Source: Dichotomocladium elegans (lineage: Eukaryota; Mucoromycota; Mucoromycetes; Mucorales; Lichtheimiaceae). Taken from it: a stretch of 18,270 nucleotides of DNA. Below, one piece after another: positions 1 to 8,511 of the stretch (positions are counted from its first letter, which is position 1; the number at the start of each line of letters is the position of its first letter). The notes below the pieces were generated by a model. It was not told the DNA's origin, did not search any database, and was given only the letters and a program-made list of their open reading frames with translations. The position numbers were made by a program, and so were the translations under genes. The DNA lies in contig JAIXMN010000090.1 in assembly GCA_025716815.1 (NCBI GenBank), positions 1-18,270 of the forward strand, written 5' to 3'.

Positions 1-32
1 TGTGATCACTCCCTCACTTATATCTATTTAAT
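1..32. other. Left flank of element A, unassigned
   Basis: This is the short AT-rich stretch before the 5' LTR of element A. If A had inserted simply into element B, the flank should be upstream B gag and should end in ACCTG, the five bases after the 3' LTR. It ends in TTAAT instead. It is too short to assign. Confidence 0.5.
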
Positions 33-64
33 TGTAATGGTCATCAATCGTGTATGCAGCCAAA

Positions 65-153
65 CTCCTATATCGATCGTCAACGAAGTCCACTACCATG
101 ACCCTTGATCGGTTTCCCACTAAATCTCCTATATCGATCGTCAGCGAAGCCCA
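65..153 (+). repeat. Duplicated 28-bp block in the U3 of LTR A
   Basis: Positions 65-92 and 126-153 share the core CTCCTATATCGATCGTCA and then CGAAG, with two mismatches over 28 bp and a 61-bp period. The same pair recurs in the 3' LTR at 11104-11131 and 11165-11192. The palindromic core ATCGAT lies upstream of the TATA run, so a duplicated regulatory site is possible, but this is inference. Confidence 0.8.
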
Positions 154-228
154 TAGCTAGACATCCAAATCTCCTTATCGTAATTATTGTCATCAATACT
201 TTCTTCACCATAGTCATACGCACATACC

Positions 229-275
229 TATATATATAGCCAAAGTAATATCAATAGTAAAGAGCAATCAGTTAT
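229..275 (+). promoter_or_regulatory. LTR A core promoter (TATA) and predicted RNA start
   Basis: A TATATATATA run at 229-238 lies about 30 bp upstream of AATCAGTTAT (266-275). That decamer is the exact complement of the primer-binding site at 454-463. In Tf1-type self-priming elements the extreme 5' end of the RNA pairs with the PBS, so transcription is predicted to start at about 266. The spacing to the TATA run fits. The copy in the 3' LTR is at 11268-11314. Confidence 0.7.
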
Positions 276-340
276 CTTGTTTCTTCGTTTCCATACGATT
301 CCTTCTGGTTCAACTCTTCTCTTGGCCTCTGTGCTTCGGT

Positions 341-395
341 CCTGTCCTGTCCTGTCCTGTCCTATTGGTCTTGTCCTGTCTTGTCTTGTCTTGTT
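341..395 (+). repeat. Pentanucleotide CCTGT/CTTGT array in LTR A
   Basis: About four tandem CCTGT units at 341-362 are followed by CTTGT/CCTGT units at 369-395. The array lies downstream of the predicted RNA start, so it would be in the 5' untranslated part of the RNA and again in its 3' end. The same array is present in the 3' LTR at about 11380-11434. Confidence 0.8.
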
Positions 396-453
396 GGAAA
401 GCACCTAACACCCTTCTTGTCCTGTCTCAATCCAGCTCCCAAAACATTACACT

Positions 454-463
454 ATAACTGATT
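454..463 (+). promoter_or_regulatory. Self-priming primer-binding site of element A
   Basis: ATAACTGATT begins two bases after the LTR end. It is the perfect reverse complement of AATCAGTTAT at 266-275 inside the same LTR, about 30 bp downstream of the TATA run. This is the arrangement known from Tf1 and related elements, which prime minus-strand synthesis from the 5' end of their own RNA rather than from a tRNA. A chance 10-nt match in one LTR is unlikely (about 1 in 2500). Confidence 0.75.
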
Positions 464-656
464 CACTCAGTGTTACCTGCTTTCTTCTCTTTTCGTTTTT
501 CTTGTATCCTTCTCGATATCTCTATACTCAAATTTCTGTTCATTCCAAACTCCTCACCCCTTACTCCTTTGACCCTTTCTGTTTTCAGTATTTCCCTCCA
601 AATCCACCTACTGCATTATCCCGCAACCTTATTCATATTTTTCTTTTATTCCTTTT
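464..656 (+). other. Untranslated leader of element A
   Basis: This is a pyrimidine-rich leader between the PBS and the gag start. A 110-codon frame from 470 crosses it but is rich in F, S and L from the C/T bias. It resembles no protein and overlaps gag, so I do not call it a gene. Confidence 0.6.
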
Positions 657-1553
657 ATGGTGAAATATATTCACTACACAACATCGATCAACTCCGCAGA
701 AATCACCAACGCTATGCAAAACATGTCTTTGAACGACTTATCTACCACACAAACCACGCGATCTGGTGCACCCTTCAACAATCCCCCTGTCTTCACTGGT
801 AAAGCAGAAGATGTGCGTTCATTCATAACGCATGTCAAAATGGCGATCCACGTCAGCCAAGATCGATTCGGTGACGAACTATCTAAGATCTGTTTCATGT
901 GCTCCTTCATGTCAGGTTGTGCCTTCGACTGGGCTCAACCCTATTTGGACGACATCGGCACTGATGACCTCGACCCCTGCATGTTGTCCTTTTCAGCTTT
1001 CTTGGATGAATTTCGATCTGCTTTCGGTCAGGTGAACGAACTAGTAGAGATCGAGAATACCCTTCTTGATCTGCGCCAAGGATCACTACCTGCCTCGGAA
1101 CATGCCGCCACATTTCGCCGACTTGCTCTGCGAACTGCTTTTAATGACGCTGCATTGCTGGCCATTTTCCGTAGAAGTCTCCGCGATCGAGTTAAAGATG
1201 AGCTCGCTACCCGCGACATGCCCGCCTCTCTTTGGGAGTATGCCACTAAGGTAATCGAACTGGATAACAGAATGCGCGATCGCGAGGGCCAGCGCCGCTA
1301 TCAGCCACCCAGACCACGACAAAAATTTTCAGCACCTGTCCATATCACGCCTACAATAGCTAACCCCAGCGCACAGCCTATGGATCTCGATGTTGCAAAA
1401 GCAAGATTCACACCGCTATCAGCCGACGAGAAAGCACGCCGTTGCAAGCTTGGCCTCTGCTTATACTGTGTGACGAAGGACACGAGGCCTCTTCTTGCCC
1501 CAAAAAGGGAAAAGGCAAGACCCAAGGACAATAGGAGAGTCTTCCTTGGGTAA
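657..1553 (+). pseudogene. gag: Element A gag (capsid-nucleocapsid), frameshifted in the zinc knuckle
   Basis: The product would be the structural Gag that assembles the virus-like particle and packages element RNA. The 298-codon frame contains a retrotransposon-gag-type capsid region at about residues 40-215. It includes FTGKAEDVRSFI near the start and the hallmark stretch around FLDEFRSAFG, followed by an arginine-rich segment. The nucleocapsid zinc knuckle begins at LCLYC (about 1458-1470). It then shifts frame: the rest (GHEASSC) lies in another frame from 1472, as if one G were lost, and soon meets TAG. The knuckle would be CX2CX4HX4C. The frame shown therefore ends in a nonsense tail (from about VTKDTR to VFLG). 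The start could be ATG 657 or ATG 714, and nothing in the sequence decides. Confidence 0.85.
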
Positions 1554-1685
1554 CTCATCATCCGAATTCAATAAACCTACTATCGGTACAACAAAATCTC
1601 TCTTCTCCTTTTCCTGTTCTTCTGCTTCCTCCACAACCCTGCATGAACCCCTAAACTCCCTGTCCGCTTACATTTTGGTAGCTAC

Positions 1686-2635
1686 ACAGTGGGTGCACTC
1701 GCCATGATCGACTCCGGCGCCATGGAAAATTTCATCGACGAAAAGTTCGCGCGCCATCACAACCTACCCTTCACTCTAAGCGAAACCCCCCTTGTCAGTC
1801 CGCACCGTCGACGGCCGTTCTATCCTCTCTGGTACTATAACCCATGAATGCCAAGTGGAAATGTCGAGTGGACAGCACCATGAAAAAATTGTTCTGCATG
1901 CTACGTCCCTTGGCCAGTACTCGATCATACTCGGCATGCTGTGGTTAGTCAAGCACAACCCCGTCGTCAACTGGATCACAGGCGACATCACCTTCACCTC
2001 TGCAGAGTGTTCTCAATCCTGCCTACAATTGTCACCCGTGGTCAAGACAGTGAAATCGTGCATTGTCAAATCAAAGAACTCTGCTTTGGATATCAAAATG
2101 GTAAATATTGCGACAATCACAAAGCTAATGCGTGACGGCGCCCCTGGGTTCTTTGGGTACCTCGATCCCTCTGGCTCCCTCTCCTCAGTTTCAGCAGTCC
2201 CAGACACAACAATAGACCCAACTGACTCACAAACTCTGCCGGCTAAGTACAAGGCGTTCTCCAACGTATTTGATAAGGAACAGGCCAACACGCTTCCTAG
2301 TCGCAGACCTGGAGTGGATCATTCCATTCTGTTGGTTGAGGGCACCCAGATTCCTTACGGACCTATCTACTCGCTATCTCAGGAGGAACTCGGTGTCCTC
2401 GCTGAGTATATCAAGACAAATCTCGACAGTGGATTCATCAGCCCATCCACGAGTCCTGCTGGTGCACCGATTCTTTTCGTCAAAAAGAAAGATGGCTCCC
2501 TATGGTTGTGTGTCGATTATCGCGGGATCAACAAGATTACAGTCAAAAATCGATATCCACTACCACTTATCAACGAAATGCTGGATCGTCTCTCATCTGC
2601 TAGAGTTTTCACAAAACTCGATATCCGCAATGCTT
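1686..2635 (+). pseudogene. pol: Element A pol, 5' part: aspartic protease and N-terminal reverse transcriptase
   Basis: The protease matures the polyprotein and RT copies the RNA. The catalytic triad DSG lies at 1710-1718 within ALAMIDSGAMENFID. A one-base insertion at about 1786-1794, beside a C run, then moves the frame, and the rest of PR continues from 1792 with the end motif [11 protein letters not shown] follows: a connecting segment, then [13 protein letters not shown] and LCVDYRGIN (about 2461-2532), the polar [12 protein letters not shown] stretch, and TKLDIRNA (the first catalytic aspartate region) up to 2635. There the CACTA transposon interrupts the alanine-tyrosine codons. The in-frame run beyond 2635 (SLRPE) is transposon terminus read by chance. 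Confidence 0.9.
2633..2635. repeat. Target-site duplication CTT of the CACTA insertion (pair at 8509-8511)
   Basis: CTT precedes the CACTG terminus here, and CTT follows the CAGTG terminus at 8509-8511. Removing 2636-8511 joins GCT-T to AC-CAC and rebuilds the RT codons N-A-Y-H-R-I-R. This proves the insertion point. A 3-bp duplication is the rule for the CACTA superfamily. Confidence 0.93.
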
Positions 2636-2658
2636 CACTGCGCCCAGAGTGAGGAATA
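2636..2658 (+). repeat. Left terminal inverted repeat of the CACTA element
   Basis: The first 23 bases are the exact reverse complement of 8486-8508. After one mismatch the match continues with CCCAC, and a second block around ATTCTTGAGAATA (2691-2703 against the reverse of about 8446-8458) extends the imperfect pairing to more than 60 bp. The left end reads CACTG. Confidence 0.95.
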
Positions 2659-2670
2659 CCCCACCCAAAA

Positions 2671-2772
2671 AGTGGGTTATTCTTGGGTGGATTCTTGAGA
2701 ATACATCAGAGAATAACACTGTGTTATTCTTCAGCCTGAAAATGAGTTCCGTAAGAATCCACTGGTGGATTC
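2671..2772. repeat. Left subterminal palindromes of the CACTA element
   Basis: There are two perfect inverted repeats. One is AGAATAACAC-t-GTGTTATTCT (2710-2730). The other is GAATCCAC-tg-GTGGATTC (2755-2772). Related pieces (GGGTTATTCTT at 2674-2684, GTGGATTCTTGAGAAT at 2687-2702) repeat the same words. Subterminal repeats of CACTA elements bind the accessory transposition protein in plants. A similar role here is inference. Confidence 0.75.
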
Positions 2773-3762
2773 CTCAAAACTAGTCCATAAACGGACAGGC
2801 CGGTTTTCCCATTGAACATGACCCCCCAAGTTTTATTCTGTCCATATATGGTTGTTTTGGTTATTTATAAAATCTGTGCCATATTCCCAACCTTCCATGA
2901 TGGGATTATAGTTCAAAAAAACTATCCGTTTTTTCTTTTACGATGGTATCACAATGGAACTGAATGGAAGGTTTTTTTTTTCAATAAAGGAGTAGACGTA
3001 GTTTCGTTTTGGATCATAGGATTATGGGATAGTATATTGTATTTTTTATTATTTTGACCGGCAAAAGCAATAGCGACATTTTACATGGAGCATGGCATTG
3101 AAGTAAGAAGATAATGTGGAAAGGCTATTTAGGCCGCGCTCTACTATTACCACCACCGAGGGATTCTGATCATTACGAAATGGGGATATTGAATGGCAGT
3201 AATGGAGATTGAACAAGTAAATGGAGCAAGTCGTTTTTATTCATTAGCCTACGAACCTCTGTAGCTTTGATTAATTTGAGTGAAGTATGAGCGAATGCAG
3301 AACTAACCTTTTACCGTAGAAGTGAAGGTGGTAATTCTATTCGAAAAGAAGAGATATCAATATAAAGAGAAGGCATACCGAAAATGTTCGCAAACATACC
3401 TCAAAGAACTATGAAAGCGATTCTGTCAAATCCAAAACTACCAGAAAGAAGATGAATGTCAAAAAGGCCTTCGTCACTAGCCCGATATCAACAAATGAAA
3501 TACTTTGCTTACTTGTACTGAAGAATAGACCATGATCGTGAGGGAGGTATTGAATTCGAAAGAGAAAGAAAACATCAGAATTGCGCCCGATTCCTATTTA
3601 ATACCTGAGAAAACATTTACTAAAAATGGGAGCCGTGTCATCCCTGATACCCTGTCAAGAGTACAGCCTGCGTTTTCATCCTTGTTCCCATTTACAACGC
3701 GAGTATTCAAAGTAATAATAAAGAAAGATCCATAAACAAGATCAATACTTATCTTTCCATAG
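2773..3762. other. AT-rich left arm of the CACTA element, no gene recognised
   Basis: About 1 kb is AT-rich. Frames such as 2812-3057 (81 codons) and 3532-3735 (67 codons) have no recognisable motif, no splice support and poor composition. The stretch probably carries the promoter of the accessory gene at 3763, but no convincing TATA box stands out. Confidence 0.55.
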
Positions 3763-4813
3763 ATGTCCTTCCATAGCAGTGCCTCCAACGACTCCACAGC
3801 TGAAGAACGCGAGCAACATGCTCGCAATCTGGAAATAGCGAACCTGCGTGCCACTATTCGTCGACTTGAAAATCGACTTGAAGATGAGTGTGTCAGCTTC
3901 CAAGCTGAAAAAATGGCGCTTCGGCAGCAGCTTGGCGGTCTTGCAGCTCTCGTTGCAGCAAACCAGCAACAATCTCTGGTGGCTGTTCCACCTGCGGGTC
4001 CCCCTGCAGACTTGGTGCAAAAGGCACTGGTATGTAACTTTACGAGTGTATTCGTAGCTTCTCCATTCCATAGTAACCTCTAGAGGAAACATCCAGAGAA
4101 ACATTAGCCGTTGCCATGACGCGTATGCTGCAGGCGACGGTTACAAGTATGGTGAAGACTTCCGGTCGCGCCATAACAATGGTGTGACCACGGCGATTGC
4201 TGCATTTTGCCGCAATTCCGTGGACGGCCAAGTACTGGACGAGAAGGTCTTGCGCGCCAAGATACACCAGTACTTCAAAGGCCAGAAGCGCGAGCACAAG
4301 CGTCGGCAGCGAGGGGAGGAAGGGATCGCCGAGGAGGGACGCCTGAAAGTCCAGAAAAAGCGCAGCAAGCGGGTGTGGAGCGTAAGTTCATATTACGCTA
4401 TCTTAAATTACGATGAATCACTTACATTGAATTCACAATAGAAACTTAGAGCTCGCAAGATTGCTCGCGCCCAAAATGCTGCTACTTTGGAGGCAGAGTT
4501 CTCCAATGGAGAGCGCCTCCTGCGCAAAGAATGCATGTCGCCGGAGATTTCCGACACAGAGTCGGGCGTCACTTACGTCCTAAAGCCTGGATTCCGAAAT
4601 GAGAACGTAAGACCTTTTTATAAGGATTCAACGCTGTACTAACCGTTATTCGCCTTGATGTAGGTGGCACAATATTTTGACACGTTAGATAGGCTGGCAG
4701 AGGCCAGCAAGAAGATCAAGGGGAAGAAAATGTTGAAGAGGGAGGTGGTCGTCGATGATGGTGCTGAATTGCCAAACGAAATTAGGAGCGAGCTGCCCGA
4801 ATGGGCTCAATAA
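3763..4813 (+). CDS. CACTA accessory protein (288 aa, four exons), function unknown
   Basis: I join four exons (3763-4029, 4097-4381, 4442-4606, 4664-4813) across introns of 67, 60 and 57 nt. The introns start GTATGT, GTAAGT and GTAAGA and end in CAG, TAG and TAG. All three introns are phase 0. Intron 3 has a good branch site, ACTAAC. Residues about 13-62 form a heptad-like charged coiled coil (EEREQHARNLEIANLRATI onward). Residues 90-200 hold a segment CHDAYAAGDGYKYGEDF, an HQYFKGQKREHKRRQR basic stretch and two more basic clusters, so nucleic-acid binding is plausible. The C-terminus is acidic. The stop TAA lies inside a CAATAAA motif. By position it could be the counterpart of the plant TnpA/TNP1 protein, but I see no homology to it. 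The acceptor of intron 1 was chosen because it keeps the frame open. Confidence 0.72.
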
Positions 4814-4893
4814 AATTCTTTTATTATTTTTTTTCGTGCGCTCTATTTCTTTTACCGCCATTTCTCTCTTGCTCTCTACATCTCTTATTGACA
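4814..4893. terminator. Shared 3' region between the convergent CACTA genes
   Basis: Only 80 bp separate the two stop codons. On the + strand AATAAA overlaps the accessory gene's stop. On the - strand an AATAAA-like word is the complement of TTTATT near 4820. The stretch is T/C-rich. Bidirectional 3'-end formation, with overlapping transcripts, is likely. Confidence 0.5.
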
Positions 4894-7800
4894 TTATGCA
4901 GCAATTCTTCGCGTTAACGGGATTACAACGATCTTTGCGGTGGTGGGATTGCTTTGAGATCCATAGGTGACAACAGCAGCTTGCGAGAAAATTCGGTGGA
5001 TAGGCAGGAAGCACTGGCAGTCATCAGCCATGAAACTGTTTCGCCATTCCTCTAAACCTTGGTCAATGAATCGCTGTGTTGATGCCTCTGTGCGGTACCA
5101 ACGAACATAGGCAAAGTAATGCTTAACAGGAATGCGGTTGATGACAATAACATGGCTGAAATAGAACTGTACTTGTCCCGTCCAGGCGATAGCGCGGTCG
5201 TTCTGAACAAATAGAGCCTGTATGTGAGATCCACGAATGGAACGGGCTGTTGCTGATCTGTATGTCTGTCCAAAGATTTCGATCGTCCGAAACTTCTCAA
5301 CTTCGCTTTGACAGTAAATTCGGCCTGCCTGTCGCGTGTTGATGCTGACGACGCCTTCGTAATGGTTTTGGTAATGCTGCACCAACAAATCATGTAGCGC
5401 TTCGCTCAAGTGGGATTTCCGGCCATCGCGCATGGAGGCAAAGGTGTCTGGTGGTATTGGTTCGCTTCCCGAAATATTAGCGTCGACATTGCACGAAAAA
5501 TCCATGAATTCAAGTGGATCGAAGTTTGGAGTGTTCGTTTCGGTACAAATTAGACGTCGCTGGCCAGCAATACGCAGCAAGATACTGAGCTCCAAGCCAC
5601 GTCCCATCAACCGACTACTAACTTCGTTATGGACAAAGTCGAGGGCACCGGTCTTCTCAATGAAGCGCTTCATGAACGTCAGTTCAAAGGAGTCCTTTTG
5701 GTTGGTTTCAACATTCTTCATATATCCGTTATACCGCTCAAAACTGAATAGCCAAAAGGCGTAGATGGGGCCAAAATCTTGGATGGTGCGGGCCAGATGC
5801 AAATGCAAATGCATATTTGGTGTTACGCTTTCAGCACCGTAAAGCTGGCAGCAACCTCGAACAAAGTCGACCAGCAAATTGTGGGCTTCATCGATGTCAG
5901 AGTATGCGATAACGGTCTTGGCGAGCAGCCGGCAGGCGGAGACAAACAGCATCCAGTGCTGGAAATAGCGAGCAGCAAGGACACCTTTTAAAACAAAGGG
6001 AGAGTAGACCAGACACCATGCCTTCCAATCGTCTGCGGTCATAAACCCGAATTTTCGCTCTATTTTGCGGTTCAGGGACGGAATTCCAGGCGGCAGCACA
6101 ACTCCATCTGCAAGCTTCTGCATTTCGACACCGTCTGCGTCAGTGAGTAGCCCATGATTTCGCCATAGTCGCACCATTCGTTCAGCAGTTCCGAGAAAGA
6201 GGTTGTGCATTGGGTCAATAATGGAATCTCGAACAGGATCGAAATAATGGAGCCGATGAATCTGTGACCAGCGCGTGCCAGTAGCACGCTCAACGCGAAT
6301 GCGACCCGCTGGCGTTGTCTGGGCTAACCACTCCTCCGCATTACGTGCATTAGCCGCCTTTGTTCTTAAATCGCCAATAGTATGTCCAGAGTAGTCAAGA
6401 TTCGAAGTGCCCGTGAAAACGACAAACTCGCGAGTGCACTTGTTGCATGCTCTGGTACTGTTGTGCGATGTGAATCCCCCGACTTTGCGACTAGCTGGAA
6501 TGTCGCACGCAATGTTAAACAATGCTGCGCGTATGGTTGTTCCGCTTGGAATTTCAAAGGTAGGAATTCGGATTCCATTGTAGAGTTCAAGTAAGTCATC
6601 GACAAGTGGCTGCAAATAATGGTTCATTTCGTAGGTACTCGGCTCTTTTGGCCCAGGCATGACACCAGCAAGGATCACATTCTCAGTTTTATATCGCTCT
6701 GCGCGAGGCAAGTTGTTGACGATAAGGTAGATTGCACCGCATGAATACCCACTATCAAAAGGGGCAAACCAGTCGACGTTCAATGTAAGCATCAACGAGC
6801 GAGGAGTTTCGACAAAAGGAAGTCCATTGTCTGGATTGTGAAGAGAACGCCATCGTACGCCGTCATAAACATCGCTGAACACTCCTGGCCGGTATTGACG
6901 ATGCTCCCACTCTGTTATCTTCTGCTCAAAGCCTTCTCGTTTGAAAAGCCGTGCCAAGCTTTGACGAAGTGGATAGTAGGCATACTGCTTGATCGGTATC
7001 CGATTATATGGATTGCTCAACGTCGACTTCAATAGTGTGGTGCCGCAAAGATCGCCATTCATGCGCCGACTTTCATTTATGCATGTTTGGGGGCCAGGCA
7101 ACGGGTAAATGGCATGGCATTTGGAGCACGCACTGTACATTTGGAGATCATTTGTGAGACGATCAAAGCCAATCCATTTTCGCAAGCTTGTGATTGTTTC
7201 TGGAACCAAGAGGAAGGGATTATCGGTAAAGGCTTGAACCAGTGCGACAGCAAAGGTGATAAGGATGGCTGCTACTCTCTCAGACGTGTGATGTAACTGG
7301 AACAGCACGAGGAAGACAAACGCGAACAACAGAGGGTGAGGAATATGATCAAGGATGCTGGCATGGGTGGTCGGGCGCTGGTCTAATGATAATATCGTTA
7401 ATCTAACCCCTTTTTTTCCTTCTTTTCTTTTACAAACCCTCTTCATCGTCAACAATGCGGTCAAACTCAATGTCAACGGCCTCATTTAAATCGTCATCTT
7501 CGGCAATGTCATGTTCAATGTCGAAACTTTCAACCGGCAGTTCTCCTGTTGTAAAAAAATCAGTATTTGTTTCTGCTCGTGACCACTGGCGTTAACATAC
7601 CGTTGTCAAGTTCTGACAAATATTGCCTGGCGTCAGTCTCACTATTGACATCGCCGTCAAGTTGCATGGATGTATCACCATCTATTTTCGGCATATCAGT
7701 TTGGCTGCTTTTAGTACCACACGCACCATTCATTATCTTACCGCCACCGTGACTTGAAGCAACGATAGCAGCTGTAGCCGCTCGCGCACTAGCCTGAATA

Positions 7801-7901
7801 TGTTCATTATATGTTCGCTCCGTCACATACGCGTATCCCATCTCAGGATTTCGGTGCACGCATAGTGAGCAAACACAAATATGGGTTCTGTTGTTGGTCA
7901 T
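4894..7901 (-). CDS. CACTA Tnp2-type transposase (965 aa, three exons)
   Basis: This is the catalytic transposase that cuts and pastes the element. The exons are 7901-7601, 7545-7438 and 7382-4894. The 55-nt introns have donors GTATGT and GTTTGT and acceptors CAG and TAG, and all joins keep the frame. The N-terminus has a CVCSLC cluster of the kind seen in fungal Tnp2 proteins, then an acidic stretch (exon 2). CSKCHAIYP (about residues 222-230) is a second Cys pair. The RNase H-fold core contains LTLNVDWFAPF (D340, likely first acidic residue), ACDIPASRK (D430, likely second), HNSTRACNKC, the signature DPMHNLFLG (526-534), MHLHLHLART, and FERYNGYMK (E685, likely third). These match the Tnp2 transposase family. 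Exon 3 alone is open for 829 codons including the stop. Assignment of the catalytic triad is from family knowledge. Confidence 0.9.
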
Positions 7902-7967
7902 GGTCGGCTGTACTCAGAAAGGTAAGAGGTAAATAATGATACAGCGTTCTTCCGGTTATAGTGCTAC

Positions 7968-7976
7968 CATTATATA
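7968..7976 (-). promoter_or_regulatory. Possible TATA box of the transposase gene
   Basis: TATATAATG on the - strand lies about 67 bp upstream of the transposase ATG (7901). Position and sequence suit a core promoter. No other support. Confidence 0.4.
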
Positions 7977-8043
7977 CCTTTTGTCCAAGCTATAAATAAA
8001 AACCAAATACTTCAACCTGAATATCATATTGTATCTTTTCTGC

Positions 8044-8098
8044 CTTGGCAGACGCAATCATTCGTCTTGGCAAATGCAATCATTCGTCTTGGCAGAAT
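8044..8098 (+). repeat. 22-bp tandem repeat, right subterminal region of the CACTA element
   Basis: Two full units (8044-8065, 8066-8087) differ at two positions and share CTTGGCA and GCAATCATTCGT. A third, partial unit begins at 8088. The motif TTGGCA recurs further right, outside the array, near 8190, 8323 and 8413. This is consistent with spaced binding sites for a transposition protein. Confidence 0.75.
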
Positions 8099-8485
8099 AT
8101 ATTGATTTCAATCGGTCATCATGGTCGAAGCTGTTGGTATTACACGTATATGACACAAACGAGCTTTTTTGGCACTTGTGCCCATATTGGCTTGGCAGCT
8201 CTATCTATTAATAGGAAGTTTTCATCAAGAACCTTAAAACCCAACATGATCATTCCTCAGAAAGGCAAAGCGTTTATTTCTTCTCCTGTTTGTGGCTGTA
8301 TCCCCATCACACAAACGTCCCTTGGCAATTTTTCTTAAAAAAAAAACGGGAAGTCGCTTATGAAAGCGGCATCCACTTCCATTTTTATTCGTTGCACGTT
8401 TCACACACGCAAAATTGGCAGCCAAAAACTGACTATGGTCCCCCCGCTGAATATTCTCAAGAATAACACCCTTTTCCTAGTGGGT
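8099..8485. other. Right arm of the CACTA element, no gene
   Basis: This stretch of about 390 bp contains scattered TTGGCA words and the inner part of the imperfect terminal repeat (ATTCTCAAGAATAACACCC at about 8447-8470). Frames crossing it (8029-8211, 8045-8338) consist of tandem-repeat translation and are not called. Confidence 0.6.
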
Positions 8486-8508
8486 TATTCCTCACTCTGG
8501 GCGCAGTG
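8486..8508 (-). repeat. Right terminal inverted repeat of the CACTA element
   Basis: This is the exact reverse complement of 2636-2658, ending in CAGTG directly before the CTT target duplication. The perfect 23-bp core is followed inward by imperfect pairing. Confidence 0.95.
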
Positions 8509-8511
8509 CTT

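Larger units (their letters stand above)
33..451 (+). repeat. 5' LTR of element A
   Basis: The 419-bp repeat matches 11072-11490 at all but four positions (single substitutions near 42, 47, 291 and 362). It starts TG and ends CA, as LTRs do. It holds a duplicated 28-bp block, a TATA-like run at 229-238, and a pyrimidine-rich pentanucleotide array near its 3' end. The 10 nt at 266-275 are complementary to the primer-binding site just outside the LTR, which suggests that R begins at about 266. Confidence 0.95.
2636..8508 (-). mobile_element. CACTA (En/Spm, CMC) DNA transposon, apparently complete
   Basis: The 5873-bp element has inverted ends starting CACTGCGCCCAGAGTG, a 3-bp CTT target duplication, subterminal repeats, and two convergent spliced genes. 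One encodes a Tnp2-family transposase (-) and the other an accessory protein (+). CACTG replaces the canonical CACTA terminus. Both genes are open once short GT-AG introns are removed, the termini agree and the duplication is perfect. The copy therefore looks recent and could be autonomous. It disrupts the RT of element A. The strand given is that of the transposase. Confidence 0.93.

Noticed and set aside
65..153. Spaced repeats in LTR A as a CRISPR-like array
   Set aside because: Only two copies, present again in the other LTR, with no associated genes. They are an LTR promoter duplication.
454..475. tRNA-primed PBS
   Set aside because: I could not match it to a tRNA 3' end from memory, whereas the LTR-internal complement is perfect and correctly placed. 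A tRNA search could still change this.
470..802. 110-codon frame in the leader of element A
   Set aside because: It comes from a pyrimidine-rich leader, overlaps gag in another frame, and has low-complexity F/S/L composition.
2812..3057. 81-codon frame in the left arm of the CACTA element
   Set aside because: AT-rich region, no motif, no splice context. I treat it as chance.
4081..4096. Alternative acceptors for intron 1 of the accessory gene (TAG at 4084, GAG at 4086)
   Set aside because: Both lead quickly to stop codons in exon 2, while the CAG at 4094-4096 keeps 95 codons open up to the next donor.
8029..8338. Two frames (60 and 97 codons) in the right arm of the CACTA element
   Set aside because: Both translate the 22-bp tandem repeat and subterminal DNA. 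No protein features are seen.
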